Positions 53,488 to 62,383 of a stretch of 64,000 bases of DNA are shown here, in pieces (position 1 is the stretch's first letter; every line of letters starts with the position of its first letter). Made by a program: the position numbers and the translations under genes. This DNA comes from Pseudomonas peli (lineage in GTDB: Bacteria; Pseudomonadota; Gammaproteobacteria; Pseudomonadales; Pseudomonadaceae): assembly GCF_900099645.1 (NCBI RefSeq), contig NZ_FMTL01000004.1:266547-330546 (forward strand), in the 5' to 3' direction. The notes beneath the pieces were generated by a model. The model did not search any database and was not told where the DNA came from. It worked only from the letters and a program-made list of their open reading frames with translations.

Positions 53488-53922
53488 TTATTCCTCGAAC
53501 TTACCGCCAGCTGCTTCGATAGCCGCGCGCGCACCTTTGGTGACGGCGATACCTTTAAGGGTGACTGCCTGAGTAACTTCACCGGACAGCATGACTTTCA
53601 CACGCTGTACGTTTTGGTTGATCAGGTTGGCATCCTTCAGCGACTGCAGAGTAACAATGCCGCCTTCGATTTTATTCAGCTCGGAAGTACGCACTTGTGC
53701 GCGATCCATAGCCTTCAAAGAAACGAAACCGAACTTAGGCAGACGGCGGTGCAGAGGCTGCTGGCCGCCTTCGAAACCCGGAGCAATGGTGCCACCGGAG
53801 CGGGAGGTTTGACCTTTGTGGCCGCGGCCACCAGTCTTACCCAAACCGCTACCGATACCACGGCCCGGACGGTGCTTCTCGCGACGGGAACCCGGCGCAG
53901 GACTCAAATCGTTCAGGTACAT
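53488..53922 (-). CDS. rplO: 50S ribosomal protein L15
   Basis: 144 residues, MYLNDLSPAPGSRREKHRPG, Gly-rich N-terminal tail (KRPGRGIGSGLGKTGGRGHKG-like). Its stop immediately precedes the secY start, so translation is coupled. Confidence 0.99.
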   Translation of the reverse strand: MYLNDLSPAPGSRREKHRPGRGIGSGLGKTGGRGHKGQTSRSGGTIAPGFEGGQQPLHRRLPKFGFVSLKAMDRAQVRTSELNKIEGGIVTLQSLKDANLINQNVQRVKVMLSGEVTQAVTLKGIAVTKGARAAIEAAGGKFEE

Positions 53923-53925
53923 GTA

Positions 53926-54105
53926 TTAACCCTCGACTCGCAGCATGTAGTAAGCCTTGTTGATCATCCCGCGATTCTCGGGAGTATCCAGCACTTCTAC
54001 GGTGTGACCGATGCGACGCAGACCCAGACCCTTAACGCAGAGCTTATGGTTAGGGATGCGGCCGGTCATGCTTTTGATCAGCGTGACTTTTACGGTATTA
54101 GCCAT
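53926..54105 (-). CDS. rpmD: 50S ribosomal protein L30
   Basis: 59 residues, translated by me from the minus strand: MANTVKVTLIKSMTGRIPNH at the N-terminus and AYYMLRVEG at the C-terminus. It fills the gap between rpsE and rplO, and was too short for an automatic ORF list. Confidence 0.98.
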   Translation of the reverse strand: MANTVKVTLIKSMTGRIPNHKLCVKGLGLRRIGHTVEVLDTPENRGMINKAYYMLRVEG

Positions 54106-54107
54106 GA

Positions 54108-54608
54108 TTAGAGAATCTCCTCGACGCTCTTGCCACGCTTAGCCGCAACAGAACCTGGCGACTGCATAGCTTTCAAACCTTTGAAAGTGGCGTACACCAC
54201 GTTCACTGGGTTAGTCGAGCCGTAGCACTTAGCCAGAACGTTCTGCACGCCAGCCACTTCCAGAACGGCACGCATAGCGCCGCCGGCGATGATGCCGGTA
54301 CCTTCAGAAGCAGGCTGCATGTACACCTTGGAGGCGCCATGAGCAGACTTCATTGCGTACTGCAGAGTAGTGCCGTTCAGATCAACCTGGATCATGTTGC
54401 GACGAGCAGCTTCCATCGCTTTCTGGATGGCAGCAGGCACTTCACGGGATTTGCCACGGCCGAAACCGACGCGACCCTTACCATCACCAACCACGGTCAA
54501 CGCGGTGAAAGTGAAGATACGGCCACCCTTAACGGTCTTGGCAACGCGGTTAACCTGTACCAGCTTCTCGATATAGCCTTCGTCGCGCTTTTGGTCGTTA
54601 TTTGCCAT
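54108..54608 (-). CDS. rpsE: 30S ribosomal protein S5
   Basis: 166 residues. The double-stranded-RNA-binding-like N-terminus and the S5 fold (VGDGKGRVGFGRGKSREVPA) are clear. S5 contributes to accuracy. rpmD follows 2 nt downstream. Confidence 0.99.
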   Translation of the reverse strand: MANNDQKRDEGYIEKLVQVNRVAKTVKGGRIFTFTALTVVGDGKGRVGFGRGKSREVPAAIQKAMEAARRNMIQVDLNGTTLQYAMKSAHGASKVYMQPASEGTGIIAGGAMRAVLEVAGVQNVLAKCYGSTNPVNVVYATFKGLKAMQSPGSVAAKRGKSVEEIL

Positions 54609-54611
54609 AAC

Positions 54612-54962
54612 TTAGAACTCCAGCCCGCCTTCACGAGCAGCATCAGCCAGCGCCTTGACGCGGCCGTGGTACTTGAAGCCAGAACGGTCGAATGCAACCT
54701 GAGTTACACCAGCGGCTTTCGCACGCTCGGCAACCAGCTCACCAACTTTCTTGGCCGCGTCGACGTTGCCAGTGGCGCCGTCACGCAGTGCTTTGTCCAA
54801 GGTAGAGGCGCTGGCCAGAACCTTGCTGCCGTCGGCCGAAATGACCTGGGCATAGATGTGCTGCGAAGAGCGATACACGCAGAGACGCACGGCTTCGAGC
54901 TCGTGCATTTTCAGGCGTGCTTTGCGAGCGCGACGCAGTCGAGTAACTTTTTTGTCGGTCAT
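54612..54962 (-). CDS. rplR: 50S ribosomal protein L18
   Basis: 116 residues, 5S rRNA binder. Begins MTDKKVTRLRRARKARLKMH, ends RVKALADAAREGGLEF. rpsE follows 3 nt downstream. Confidence 0.99.
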   Translation of the reverse strand: MTDKKVTRLRRARKARLKMHELEAVRLCVYRSSQHIYAQVISADGSKVLASASTLDKALRDGATGNVDAAKKVGELVAERAKAAGVTQVAFDRSGFKYHGRVKALADAAREGGLEF

Positions 54963-54972
54963 TTGCTATGCC

Positions 54973-55506
54973 CTACTTCTTCTTGGCTTCTTTACGGCGG
55001 ACGACTTCGTCAGCGTAACGAACACCTTTGCCCTTATAAGGTTCAGGACGACGGAAGTCACGAATCTCCGCAGCGACCTGACCAACCAGTTGTTTGTCGA
55101 CACCCTTGATCAGGATCTCGGTCTGGTTCGGGGTTTCAGCAACTACACCGTCCGGCAACTCATAGTCGATCGGATGGGAGAAGCCGAGAGCGAGGTTCAG
55201 CACCTGACCTTTGGCTTGCGCTTTGTAACCAACACCAACCAGCTGCAGCTTACGCTCGAAGCCAGCGCTAACACCGATCACCATATTGTTGACCAGGGCG
55301 CGAGTGGTACCGGCCATTGCACGAGTCTGCTGATCGCCATTGCGAGCAGCAAAACGCAGCTCACCAGCTTCTTGCAGAACTTCAACGGACGAGTGAACGT
55401 TCAGTTCGAGAGTGCCCTTGGCACCCTTTACCGAAAGCTGTTGGCCGGCGAGTTTGATCTCAACACCAGCGGGCAGCTTTACGGGGTTCTTAGCAACGCG
55501 AGACAT
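54973..55506 (-). CDS. rplF: 50S ribosomal protein L6
   Basis: 177 residues, MSRVAKNPVKLPAGVEIKLA, two tandem domains with PEPYKGKGVRYADE in the second, near the stalk base and sarcin-ricin loop. Confidence 0.99.
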   Translation of the reverse strand: MSRVAKNPVKLPAGVEIKLAGQQLSVKGAKGTLELNVHSSVEVLQEAGELRFAARNGDQQTRAMAGTTRALVNNMVIGVSAGFERKLQLVGVGYKAQAKGQVLNLALGFSHPIDYELPDGVVAETPNQTEILIKGVDKQLVGQVAAEIRDFRRPEPYKGKGVRYADEVVRRKEAKKK

Positions 55507-55518
55507 GCTTATCCCCCC

Positions 55519-55911
55519 TTAGAACACTGTGCAAAGCACTTCGCCGCCGACACCGGCAGCGCGCGCAGCGCGGTCCGTCATCACACCCTTGTTGGTGGAG
55601 ACGATGGATACACCGAGACCGCCACGAACTTTCGGCAGATCATCGACGGATTTGTATTGGCGAAGGCCTGGACGGCTAACGCGCTTAACTTCTTCGATAA
55701 CCGGACGGCCTTCGAAGTATTTCAGCTCGATGGACAGCTGCGGCTTAACTTCACCGCTGATCTGATAACCCGCAATATAACCTTCGTCTTTCAAAACTTT
55801 GGCTACAGCCACCTTCAACGTGGAAGACGGCATGCTTACGACGGACTTTTCAGCCATCTGGGCATTACGGATACGAGTTAGCATGTCCGCTAACGGGTCC
55901 TGCATACTCAT
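55519..55911 (-). CDS. rpsH: 30S ribosomal protein S8
   Basis: 130 residues, MSMQDPLADMLTRIRNAQMA; a primary 16S rRNA binder that represses spc expression in E. coli. It is preceded by an unusually long 183 nt gap with a promoter. The C-terminal GLGVSIVSTNKGVMTDRAAR is intact. Confidence 0.99.
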   Translation of the reverse strand: MSMQDPLADMLTRIRNAQMAEKSVVSMPSSTLKVAVAKVLKDEGYIAGYQISGEVKPQLSIELKYFEGRPVIEEVKRVSRPGLRQYKSVDDLPKVRGGLGVSIVSTNKGVMTDRAARAAGVGGEVLCTVF

Positions 55912-56006
55912 GGGCTAGACGCTCCTGATACAAAAAGAATTAGCCTTGCGGCTACAGTCGCTGAGAATTCTGAGAAAAATTGAACCCAGGCTCAGGCGAG
56001 CCGAGC

Positions 56007-56035
56007 ATTCTAGAGACTGAACAAAAATGAATCAA
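56007..56035 (-). promoter_or_regulatory. Predicted sigma-70 promoter inside the spc operon
   Basis: Minus strand -35 TTGATT (56030-56035), 17 nt spacer, -10 TAGAAT (56007-56012), upstream of rpsH. The arrangement of hairpin, TTGATT and 17 nt spacer matches the alpha operon promoter. Confidence 0.7.
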
Positions 56036-56048
56036 GCCCCAAAGGGGC
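56036..56048. other. Small hairpin between rpsN and rpsH
   Basis: GCCCC / GGGGC stem with an AAA loop, just upstream of the -35 on the minus strand. Confidence 0.5.
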
Positions 56049-56066
56049 CTGATTCACAGATAAGAC

Positions 56067-56096
56067 AAAGCCGGCACAAGGCCGGCTTTGTTTTTT
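56067..56096 (+). terminator. Hairpin after rpsN with a T-run on the plus strand
   Basis: AAAGCCGGC / GCCGGCTTT 9 bp stem (56067-56075 / 56081-56089) followed by GTTTTTT on the plus strand. Reading on the gene-bearing minus strand, the tail is GTCTTATCTG, a poor terminator. It may block antisense transcription or partially attenuate rpsN transcripts. Confidence 0.6.
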
Positions 56097-56400
56097 ACCA
56101 GCTGGCTTTAACCAGACCTGGTACATCACCACGCATTGCAGCTTCACGCAGCTTGATACGCGACAGACCGAACTTGCGATAAACGCCGTGCGGACGACCG
56201 GTAATGCGGCAGCGATTACGCAGGCGCGAAGCGCTGGCGTCACGCGGCTGCTTCTGCAGCGCTACTTGTGCTGCCCAACGCGCTTCTGGACTGGCGTTCA
56301 GATCGGCGATGGTAGCTTTCAGCTCGGCACGCTTCTTAGCGTACTTGGCTACCGTTTGCTGACGTTTCAGCTCGCGGTTTTTCATGCTGGTTTTGGCCAT
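56095..56400 (-). CDS. rpsN: 30S ribosomal protein S14
   Basis: 101 residues from ATG 56400 (MAKTSMKNRELKRQQ). It is the long, zinc-free (C-) form, lacking CxxC pairs, with RNRCRITGRPHGVYRKFGLSR. The longer frame is not a real start. Confidence 0.98.
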   Translation of the reverse strand: MAKTSMKNRELKRQQTVAKYAKKRAELKATIADLNASPEARWAAQVALQKQPRDASASRLRNRCRITGRPHGVYRKFGLSRIKLREAAMRGDVPGLVKASW

Positions 56401-56413
56401 GATCCAACTCCAA

Positions 56414-56953
56414 TCAGTTGCGGAACGGGAATTTGAAAGCACGCAGCAAGGCGCGACCTTCATCATCCGTACGGGCAGTGGTGGTCAGGGTAATGTCCAG
56501 ACCACGCAGAGCATCGATCTTGTCGTAGTCGATTTCCGGGAAGATGATCTGCTCTTTCACGCCCATGCTGTAGTTGCCACGACCATCGAAGGACTTGGCA
56601 TTCAGGCCGCGGAAGTCACGCACGCGCGGCAGGGAGATGGACAGCAGACGATCCAGGAACTCGTACATACGCTCACGGCGCAGAGTTACTTTAACGCCGA
56701 TCGGCCAGCCCTCACGAACCTTGAAGCCTGCAATCGACTTACGGGCATGAGTCACAACGACTTTCTGACCGGTAATCTTTTCCAGGTCGGCAACAGCGTG
56801 CTCGATGATTTTCTTGTCACCGATTGCTTCGCCCAGGCCCATGTTAAGGGTGATCTTGGTGATACGCGGAACTTCCATCACGTTGGCAAGCTTAAGTTCT
56901 TCCTTAAGCTTGGGAGCGATTTCTTTCCGATAAATCTCTTTTAGTCGTGCCAT
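56414..56953 (-). CDS. rplE: 50S ribosomal protein L5
   Basis: 179 residues, binds 5S rRNA. MARLKEIYRKEIAPKLKEEL start. Contains GLNAKSFDGRGNYSMGVKEQ and LDITLTTTARTDDEGRALL. Confidence 0.99.
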   Translation of the reverse strand: MARLKEIYRKEIAPKLKEELKLANVMEVPRITKITLNMGLGEAIGDKKIIEHAVADLEKITGQKVVVTHARKSIAGFKVREGWPIGVKVTLRRERMYEFLDRLLSISLPRVRDFRGLNAKSFDGRGNYSMGVKEQIIFPEIDYDKIDALRGLDITLTTTARTDDEGRALLRAFKFPFRN

Positions 56954-56973
56954 GGTCTTCTACCTAGCAGTGT

Positions 56974-57288
56974 TCAAGCATCAACCGCTTTTTGGGTCGA
57001 CTTGAAGACACGAATTTTTTTACCTTCTTCTACTTTGAAACCAACGCGGTCAGCCTTGTTGGTTTCGCCATTGAAGATGGCCACGTTAGAAGCGTGCAAT
57101 GGCGCTTCTTTCTCGACGATACCGCCCTGAACGCCCGACATCGGGTTCGGCTTGGTATGGCGCTTCACCAGGTTGATCCCACCAACGACCAAACGGTCGT
57201 CAGCGAGAACCTTGAGCACCTTGCCACGCTTACCTTTGTCTTTACCGGCGATCACGATGATCTCGTCGTCACGACGAATCTTTTGCAT
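56974..57288 (-). CDS. rplX: 50S ribosomal protein L24
   Basis: 104 residues with a KOW motif (VIAGKDKGKRGKVLKVLADD), an early-assembly large-subunit protein. 20 nt before rplE. Confidence 0.99.
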   Translation of the reverse strand: MQKIRRDDEIIVIAGKDKGKRGKVLKVLADDRLVVGGINLVKRHTKPNPMSGVQGGIVEKEAPLHASNVAIFNGETNKADRVGFKVEEGKKIRVFKSTQKAVDA

Positions 57289-57299
57289 GTCGGATCTCC

Positions 57300-57668
57300 T
57301 TAGAGCACTTCAGGGGCGAGCGAGACGATCTTCATGAACTTCTCAGTACGAAGCTCACGAGTCACTGGCCCAAAAATACGAGTGCCAATTGGCTCTTGCT
57401 TGTTGTTCAGCAGAACAGCAGCGTTGCCATCAAAGCGAATGATCGAGCCATCAGGGCGACGAACGCCGTGACGAGTGCGGACTACAACAGCAGTCATCAC
57501 TTGGCCTTTCTTCACTTTACCGCGCGGAATTGCTTCCTTAACGGTGACTTTGATGATGTCGCCGATGCCAGCATAACGGCGGTGCGAACCGCCCAGCACC
57601 TTGATACACATAACGCGACGAGCACCGCTGTTGTCAGCGACGTCGAGCATGGATTGAGTCTGAATCAT
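57300..57668 (-). CDS. rplN: 50S ribosomal protein L14
   Basis: 122 residues, MIQTQSMLDVADNSGARRVM start. Forms the subunit bridge with L19 and binds ribosome silencing factor. First gene of spc by order, with only 23 nt after rpsQ and no separate promoter visible. Confidence 0.99.
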   Translation of the reverse strand: MIQTQSMLDVADNSGARRVMCIKVLGGSHRRYAGIGDIIKVTVKEAIPRGKVKKGQVMTAVVVRTRHGVRRPDGSIIRFDGNAAVLLNNKQEPIGTRIFGPVTRELRTEKFMKIVSLAPEVL

Positions 57669-57691
57669 ATAATTTCTCCGACCCTTAGTCC

Positions 57692-57958
57692 TTAGACGTC
57701 CACTGCGCGTTCGAGGATCTCAACCAGCGCCCAAGACTTAGTCTTGGCAACGGGACGAGTTTCGCGAATGGAAACTTTGTCACCGATCTTGCTCTGGTTG
57801 GTTTCGTCGTGTGCGTGCAGCTTGGTCGAACGCTTGACATATTTGCCGTAGATCGGGTGCTTAACGCGACGCTCGATCAATACGGTGATGGTCTTGTCCA
57901 TCTTGTCGCTGACGACACGGCCGGTCAGCGTACGGACTGTTTTTTCGGCTTCAGCCAT
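57692..57958 (-). CDS. rpsQ: 30S ribosomal protein S17
   Basis: 88 residues from ATG 57958 (MAEAEKTVRTLTGRVV). OB-fold protein. Upstream in-frame GTG adds only two residues and is less likely. Last gene of S10. Confidence 0.98.
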   Translation of the reverse strand: MAEAEKTVRTLTGRVVSDKMDKTITVLIERRVKHPIYGKYVKRSTKLHAHDETNQSKIGDKVSIRETRPVAKTKSWALVEILERAVDV

Positions 57959-57960
57959 GA

Positions 57961-58152
57961 TCACTTACCTGCCTGCTGGTTGAGCACAGTTTTCACACGA
58001 GCGATGTCGCGCTTAACTTGCGAGAGCAGGTGAGACTGCCCCAACTGGCCAGTTGCTTTCTGCATACGCAGATTGAACTGGTCGCGCAGCAGGCCGAGCA
58101 GTTGCTCGTTCAGCTGCTGTGCTGATTTTTCACGAAGTTCATTCGCCTTCAT
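57961..58152 (-). CDS. rpmC: 50S ribosomal protein L29
   Basis: 63 residues, [18 protein letters not shown], ending [13 protein letters not shown] 58152 overlaps the rplP stop by 1 nt. Located at the peptide tunnel exit. Confidence 0.98.
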
Positions 58153-58565
58153 CACATCACCGTCCGCTTAACAAAAGTGGTGGCGAGTGGCAGCTTTGCA
58201 GCAGCCAGGGCGAAAGCCTCACGCGCCAACTCTTCGGAAACGCCTTCGATCTCATACAGGACTTTGCCTGGCTGGATCTGAGCTACCCAATATTCAACGC
58301 TACCCTTCCCTTTACCCATCCGCACTTCAAGAGGCTTCTTGGAGATCGGCTTGTCCGGGAAAACGCGAATCCAGATTTTGCCGCCACGCTTAACGTGACG
58401 AGTCAGAGCACGACGAGCGGACTCAATCTGACGGGCGGTGAGACGACCGCGGGCAACAGACTTCAGCGCAAACTCGCCGAAGCTGACTTTGCTACCGCGC
58501 TGAGCCAGACCACGGTTGTGGCCGGTCATCTGCTTACGGAACTTCGTACGCTTTGGTTGCAACAT
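58152..58565 (-). CDS. rplP: 50S ribosomal protein L16
   Basis: 137 residues, [20 protein letters not shown], with the arginine-containing [19 protein letters not shown] region. Near the A site. Confidence 0.99.
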
Positions 58566-58577
58566 TTTGCGTACTCC

Positions 58578-59264
58578 TTACTTAGCAGCTTTTTTACGAG
58601 GCGCAGGCGCTTGAGGTTTTAGTTCTTCTTTAAGGCCACCGATTACTTCGCCTTTGAAGATCCAAACCTTGACACCGATCACACCGTAAGTGGTGTGCGC
58701 TTCGTACGTGGCATAGTCGATATCAGCACGCAGGGTGTGCAACGGCACACGACCTTCGCGATACCATTCGGTACGTGCAATTTCAGCACCGCCGAGACGA
58801 CCGCTCACTTGGATTTTGATGCCCTTGGCACCAATACGCATGGCGTTCTGTACAGCGCGCTTCATGGCGCGACGGAACATCACACGGCGCTCCAGCTGCT
58901 GAGCTACGCTCTGCGCAACCAGCATACCGTCGAGCTCCGGCTTGCGGATCTCTTCGATATTGATGTGCACAGGCACACCCATTTGCTTGGTCAGGTCCTG
59001 ACGCAGTTTCTCAACATCTTCACCTTTCTTACCGATAACGATACCGGGACGAGCGGTGTGGATGGTGATACGTGCAGTTTGAGCCGGGCGAGCAATGTCG
59101 ATACGGCTTACGGACGCGCTTTTTAGTTTGTCTTGGAGATACTCACGCACCTTCAGATCAGCGAACAAATAGTCCGCATAAGTCCGACCGCTGGCGTACC
59201 AGACGGAGGTGTGCTCCTTGACGATTCCCAGGCGAATGCCAATGGGATGTACTTTCTGACCCAT
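58578..59264 (-). CDS. rpsC: 30S ribosomal protein S3
   Basis: 228 residues from ATG 59264 (MGQKVHPIGIRLGIVKEHTS). KH domain with GKKGEDVEKLRQDLTKQMG. mRNA entry-site protein. Longer frame upstream is not conserved. Confidence 0.98.
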   Translation of the reverse strand: MGQKVHPIGIRLGIVKEHTSVWYASGRTYADYLFADLKVREYLQDKLKSASVSRIDIARPAQTARITIHTARPGIVIGKKGEDVEKLRQDLTKQMGVPVHINIEEIRKPELDGMLVAQSVAQQLERRVMFRRAMKRAVQNAMRIGAKGIKIQVSGRLGGAEIARTEWYREGRVPLHTLRADIDYATYEAHTTYGVIGVKVWIFKGEVIGGLKEELKPQAPAPRKKAAK

Positions 59265-59277
59265 CTGATCGACTCCG

Positions 59278-59610
59278 TTACTTGTCCGCAACCTTGACAG
59301 TGATATGGCAAGACCGCTTGACGATGCGATCAGCGCGGCCTTTGGCACGCGGCATGATGCGCTTCAGCGAACGCCCTTCGTTGACGAAAACGGTGCTGAC
59401 CTTCAAGTCATCAACGTCTGCGCCTTCGTTGTGCTCGGCGTTGGCTACAGCCGACTCCAGCACTTTCTTGATGATCTCGGCGGCTTTCTTACTGCTGAAA
59501 GCCAGGAGGTTGAGCGCTTCGCCCACCTTCTTCCCACGAATCTGGTCGGCGACCAAGCGGGCTTTTTGGGCGGAGATGCGAGCGCCCGACAACTTAGCGG
59601 CTACTTCCAT
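59278..59610 (-). CDS. rplV: 50S ribosomal protein L22
   Basis: 110 residues, MEVAAKLSGARISAQKARLV; its extended hairpin lines the exit tunnel (VNEGRSLKRIMPRAKGRADR). Confidence 0.99.
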   Translation of the reverse strand: MEVAAKLSGARISAQKARLVADQIRGKKVGEALNLLAFSSKKAAEIIKKVLESAVANAEHNEGADVDDLKVSTVFVNEGRSLKRIMPRAKGRADRIVKRSCHITVKVADK

Positions 59611-59621
59611 TTCCTAACCCC

Positions 59622-59897
59622 TTAACGCTTGGCTTTCTTGTCAGCCACGTGCCCACGATAGGTACGAGTGCCGGCAAATTCGCCCAGTTTGTGACCGACC
59701 ATGTCTTCGTTCACCAGAACTGGGACATGTTGACGACCGTTATGTACAGCGATGGTCAGACCGACCATTTGTGGCAGGATCATCGAACGGCGCGACCAGG
59801 TTTTCACCGGTTTGCGATCATTCTTTTCCACCGCCACTTCGATCTTCTTCAGTAGGTGAAGATCAATAAAAGGACCTTTTTTCAGAGAACGTGGCAC
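59622..59897 (-). CDS. rpsS: 30S ribosomal protein S19
   Basis: 91 residues, MPRSLKKGPFIDLHLLKKIE, with GHKLGEFAGTRTYRGHVADK. Head of the small subunit, forms a complex with S13. Confidence 0.99.
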   Translation of the reverse strand: MPRSLKKGPFIDLHLLKKIEVAVEKNDRKPVKTWSRRSMILPQMVGLTIAVHNGRQHVPVLVNEDMVGHKLGEFAGTRTYRGHVADKKAKR

Positions 59898-59913
59898 TGT
59901 CGTATCCCTCTAT

Positions 59914-60738
59914 TTACTTGCGACGACGGACGATCATGTTGTCGGTGCGTTTGTTACCACGAGTCTTCGCGCCCTTCGTCGGGAAGCCCCATGGAGACAC
60001 CGGATGACGACCACCAGAGGTACGACCTTCACCACCACCATGTGGGTGGTCAACCGGGTTCATGGCAACACCACGAACGGTTGGGCGAACGCCACGCCAG
60101 CGTTTGGCACCAGCTTTACCCAGCGAACGCAGGCTGTGCTCAGAGTTCGAGACTTCGCCCAGGGTCGCACGGCACTCAGCCAGTACTTTACGCATCTCAC
60201 CGGAACGCAGACGCAGGGTCACGTAGACACCTTCACGCGCAATCAGCTGAGCCGAAGCACCAGCGGAACGAGCGATCTGAGCACCTTTACCCGGCTTCAG
60301 TTCGATACCGTGAACAGTGCTACCAACTGGAATGTTTCGCAGTTGCAGACTGTTGCCCGGCTTGATCGGAGCCATGATGCCAGCTACCAGCTGATCGCCA
60401 GCACTCACGCCTTTAGGGGCGATGATGTAGCGACGCTCGCCGTCTGCATACATCAGCAGAGCGATGTGTGCGGTACGGTTCGGATCGTATTCAATACGCT
60501 CGACAGTGGCTGGAATGCCATCTTTGTCGTTGCGACGGAAATCGACCAGACGGTAATGCTGCTTGTGGCCACCACCGATATGACGGGTGGTGATACGACC
60601 ATTGTTGTTACGACCGCCAGTCTTCGACTTCTTCTCAAGCAGCGGAGCGTAAGGAGCGCCTTTATGCAGCTCCTGATTGACCACCTTGACCACAAAACGG
60701 CGGCCAGGGGAAGTCGGTTTGCATTTAACGATTGCCAT
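59914..60738 (-). CDS. rplB: 50S ribosomal protein L2
   Basis: 274 residues, MAIVKCKPTSPGRRFVVKVV. Contains the peptidyl transferase centre motif MNPVDHPHGGGEGRTSGGRH. Confidence 0.99.
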   Translation of the reverse strand: MAIVKCKPTSPGRRFVVKVVNQELHKGAPYAPLLEKKSKTGGRNNNGRITTRHIGGGHKQHYRLVDFRRNDKDGIPATVERIEYDPNRTAHIALLMYADGERRYIIAPKGVSAGDQLVAGIMAPIKPGNSLQLRNIPVGSTVHGIELKPGKGAQIARSAGASAQLIAREGVYVTLRLRSGEMRKVLAECRATLGEVSNSEHSLRSLGKAGAKRWRGVRPTVRGVAMNPVDHPHGGGEGRTSGGRHPVSPWGFPTKGAKTRGNKRTDNMIVRRRK

Positions 60739-60752
60739 GATGCACCCCTTCC

Positions 60753-61052
60753 TTACTCAGCACTGCTGGCGAAATCGAGATCTTGGCCTGGCTGAAGCGA
60801 AATGATCGCTTTCTTCCAGTCGTTACGCTTGCCCAGGCCGCGAGCATTGCGCTTGGTCTTACCGAGAACATTCACGGTATTAACAGCAGCAACATTCACG
60901 TTGAACAGGCTTTCGACGGCCTTCTTGATTTCCAGCTTGGTTGCATCGGTTGCAACCTTGAAAACGAACTGACTTTTCTTGTCAGCGAGAACCGTGGCCT
61001 TCTCGGAGATGTGCGGGCCAAGCAGCACTTTAAATACGCGTTCCTGGTTCAT
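60753..61052 (-). CDS. rplW: 50S ribosomal protein L23
   Basis: 99 residues, MNQERVFKVLLGPHISEKAT. Tunnel exit protein docking SRP and trigger factor. ATG overlaps the rplD stop by 4 nt. Confidence 0.99.
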   Translation of the reverse strand: MNQERVFKVLLGPHISEKATVLADKKSQFVFKVATDATKLEIKKAVESLFNVNVAAVNTVNVLGKTKRNARGLGKRNDWKKAIISLQPGQDLDFASSAE

Positions 61053-61651
61053 CCCAGCAGCTCCTCGAATTTCTTCACGGCAGAAACGGTGACCAGCACC
61101 TTTTCATACGCGATCAGACTAACTGGATCGGAACCTTGCACGTCACGGACATCAACGTGTGGCAGGTTGCGAGCAGCCAGGTACAGATTCTCATCAATAG
61201 CATCGGACACGATCAGCACATCGGTCAGACCCATGCCATTCAACTTGCCCAACAGTTCTTTAGTCTTCGGAGCTTCAACGCTGAAGTCTTCGACGACGAT
61301 CAAACGATCAGTACGAACCAGCTCGGCAAGAATCGAACGCAATGCAGCGCGATACATTTTCTTGTTCAGCTTTTGATCGTGATTCTGCGGACGAGCCGCG
61401 AAGGTCACACCACCGCCACGCCAGATCGGACCACGAGTGGTACCTGCACGAGCACGGCCAGTACCCTTCTGACGCCAAGGGCGCTTACCGCCACCTGATA
61501 CGTCGGAACGAGTCTTCTGCTGCTTGCTGCCCTGACGGCCGCCGGCCATGTAGGCCACAACTGCTTGGTGAACCAGGGTCTCGTTGTATGCGCCGCCAAA
61601 AGTGGCTTCGGATACTTCGATTGCTTGAGCGCCATTTACATTTAATTGCAT
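61049..61651 (-). CDS. rplD: 50S ribosomal protein L4
   Basis: 200 residues, MQLNVNGAQAIEVSEATFGG, with the extended loop GKRPWRQKGTGRARAGTTRG. In E. coli it autoregulates the S10 operon. Confidence 0.99.
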   Translation of the reverse strand: MQLNVNGAQAIEVSEATFGGAYNETLVHQAVVAYMAGGRQGSKQQKTRSDVSGGGKRPWRQKGTGRARAGTTRGPIWRGGGVTFAARPQNHDQKLNKKMYRAALRSILAELVRTDRLIVVEDFSVEAPKTKELLGKLNGMGLTDVLIVSDAIDENLYLAARNLPHVDVRDVQGSDPVSLIAYEKVLVTVSAVKKFEELLG

Positions 61652-61663
61652 GTCAGCTTCCCC

Positions 61664-62299
61664 TTAACCGCGAGCCTTGGCCGCTGGACGTACAACCAGG
61701 TTGCCGCCAGTAGCGCCAGGAACAGCACCCTTGACCAGCAACAGATTGCGTTCAGCGTCAACCCGCACTACTTCCAGGGACTGCACGGTCACGCGCTCAG
61801 CGCCCATATGACCGGACATTTTTTTGCCCTTGAATACGCGACCCGGAGTCTGGCACTGGCCAATGGAACCCGGAACACGGTGGGACACGGAGTTACCGTG
61901 AGTGTTGTCTTGGCCGCGGAAGTTCCAACGCTTGATGGTACCGGCAAAGCCTTTACCTTTGGACTGACCGGTGACATCCACCAGTTGACCAGCTTGGAAT
62001 ATTTCAGCGTTGATCAGATCACCTGCCTGGTACTCGCCTTCTTCAAGACGGAATTCCATAACAGTACGACCTGCCGCGACATTCGCCTTAGCGAAGTGAC
62101 CGGCTTGCGCCTTGCTGACACGTGAAGCACGACGCTCGCCGACAGTGACTTGCACTGCACGATAGCCATCGGACTCTTCAGTTTTGAACTGAGTGACGCG
62201 ATTCGGCTCGATCTCAATGACCGTAACCGGAATGGAGACACCTTCTTCGGTGAAAATACGGGTCATACCCGCCTTTCGACCGACTACACCAATAGTCAT
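61664..62299 (-). CDS. rplC: 50S ribosomal protein L3
   Basis: 211 residues, MTIGVVGRKAGMTRIFTEEG, with the tip near the peptidyl transferase centre. Confidence 0.99.
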   Translation of the reverse strand: MTIGVVGRKAGMTRIFTEEGVSIPVTVIEIEPNRVTQFKTEESDGYRAVQVTVGERRASRVSKAQAGHFAKANVAAGRTVMEFRLEEGEYQAGDLINAEIFQAGQLVDVTGQSKGKGFAGTIKRWNFRGQDNTHGNSVSHRVPGSIGQCQTPGRVFKGKKMSGHMGAERVTVQSLEVVRVDAERNLLLVKGAVPGATGGNLVVRPAAKARG

Positions 62300-62383
62300 G
62301 TTGTAACCTCATGAGTGTACGGGGCTTTCACCCGCTATGGCCGCCCATTTCAGAGCGTTACACGACTAAAACCTAAAGCGGTC

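Noticed and set aside
56067..56096. Terminator of a plus-strand gene
   Set aside because: The T-run is on the plus strand but no plus-strand gene precedes it; reported as a hairpin of uncertain role.
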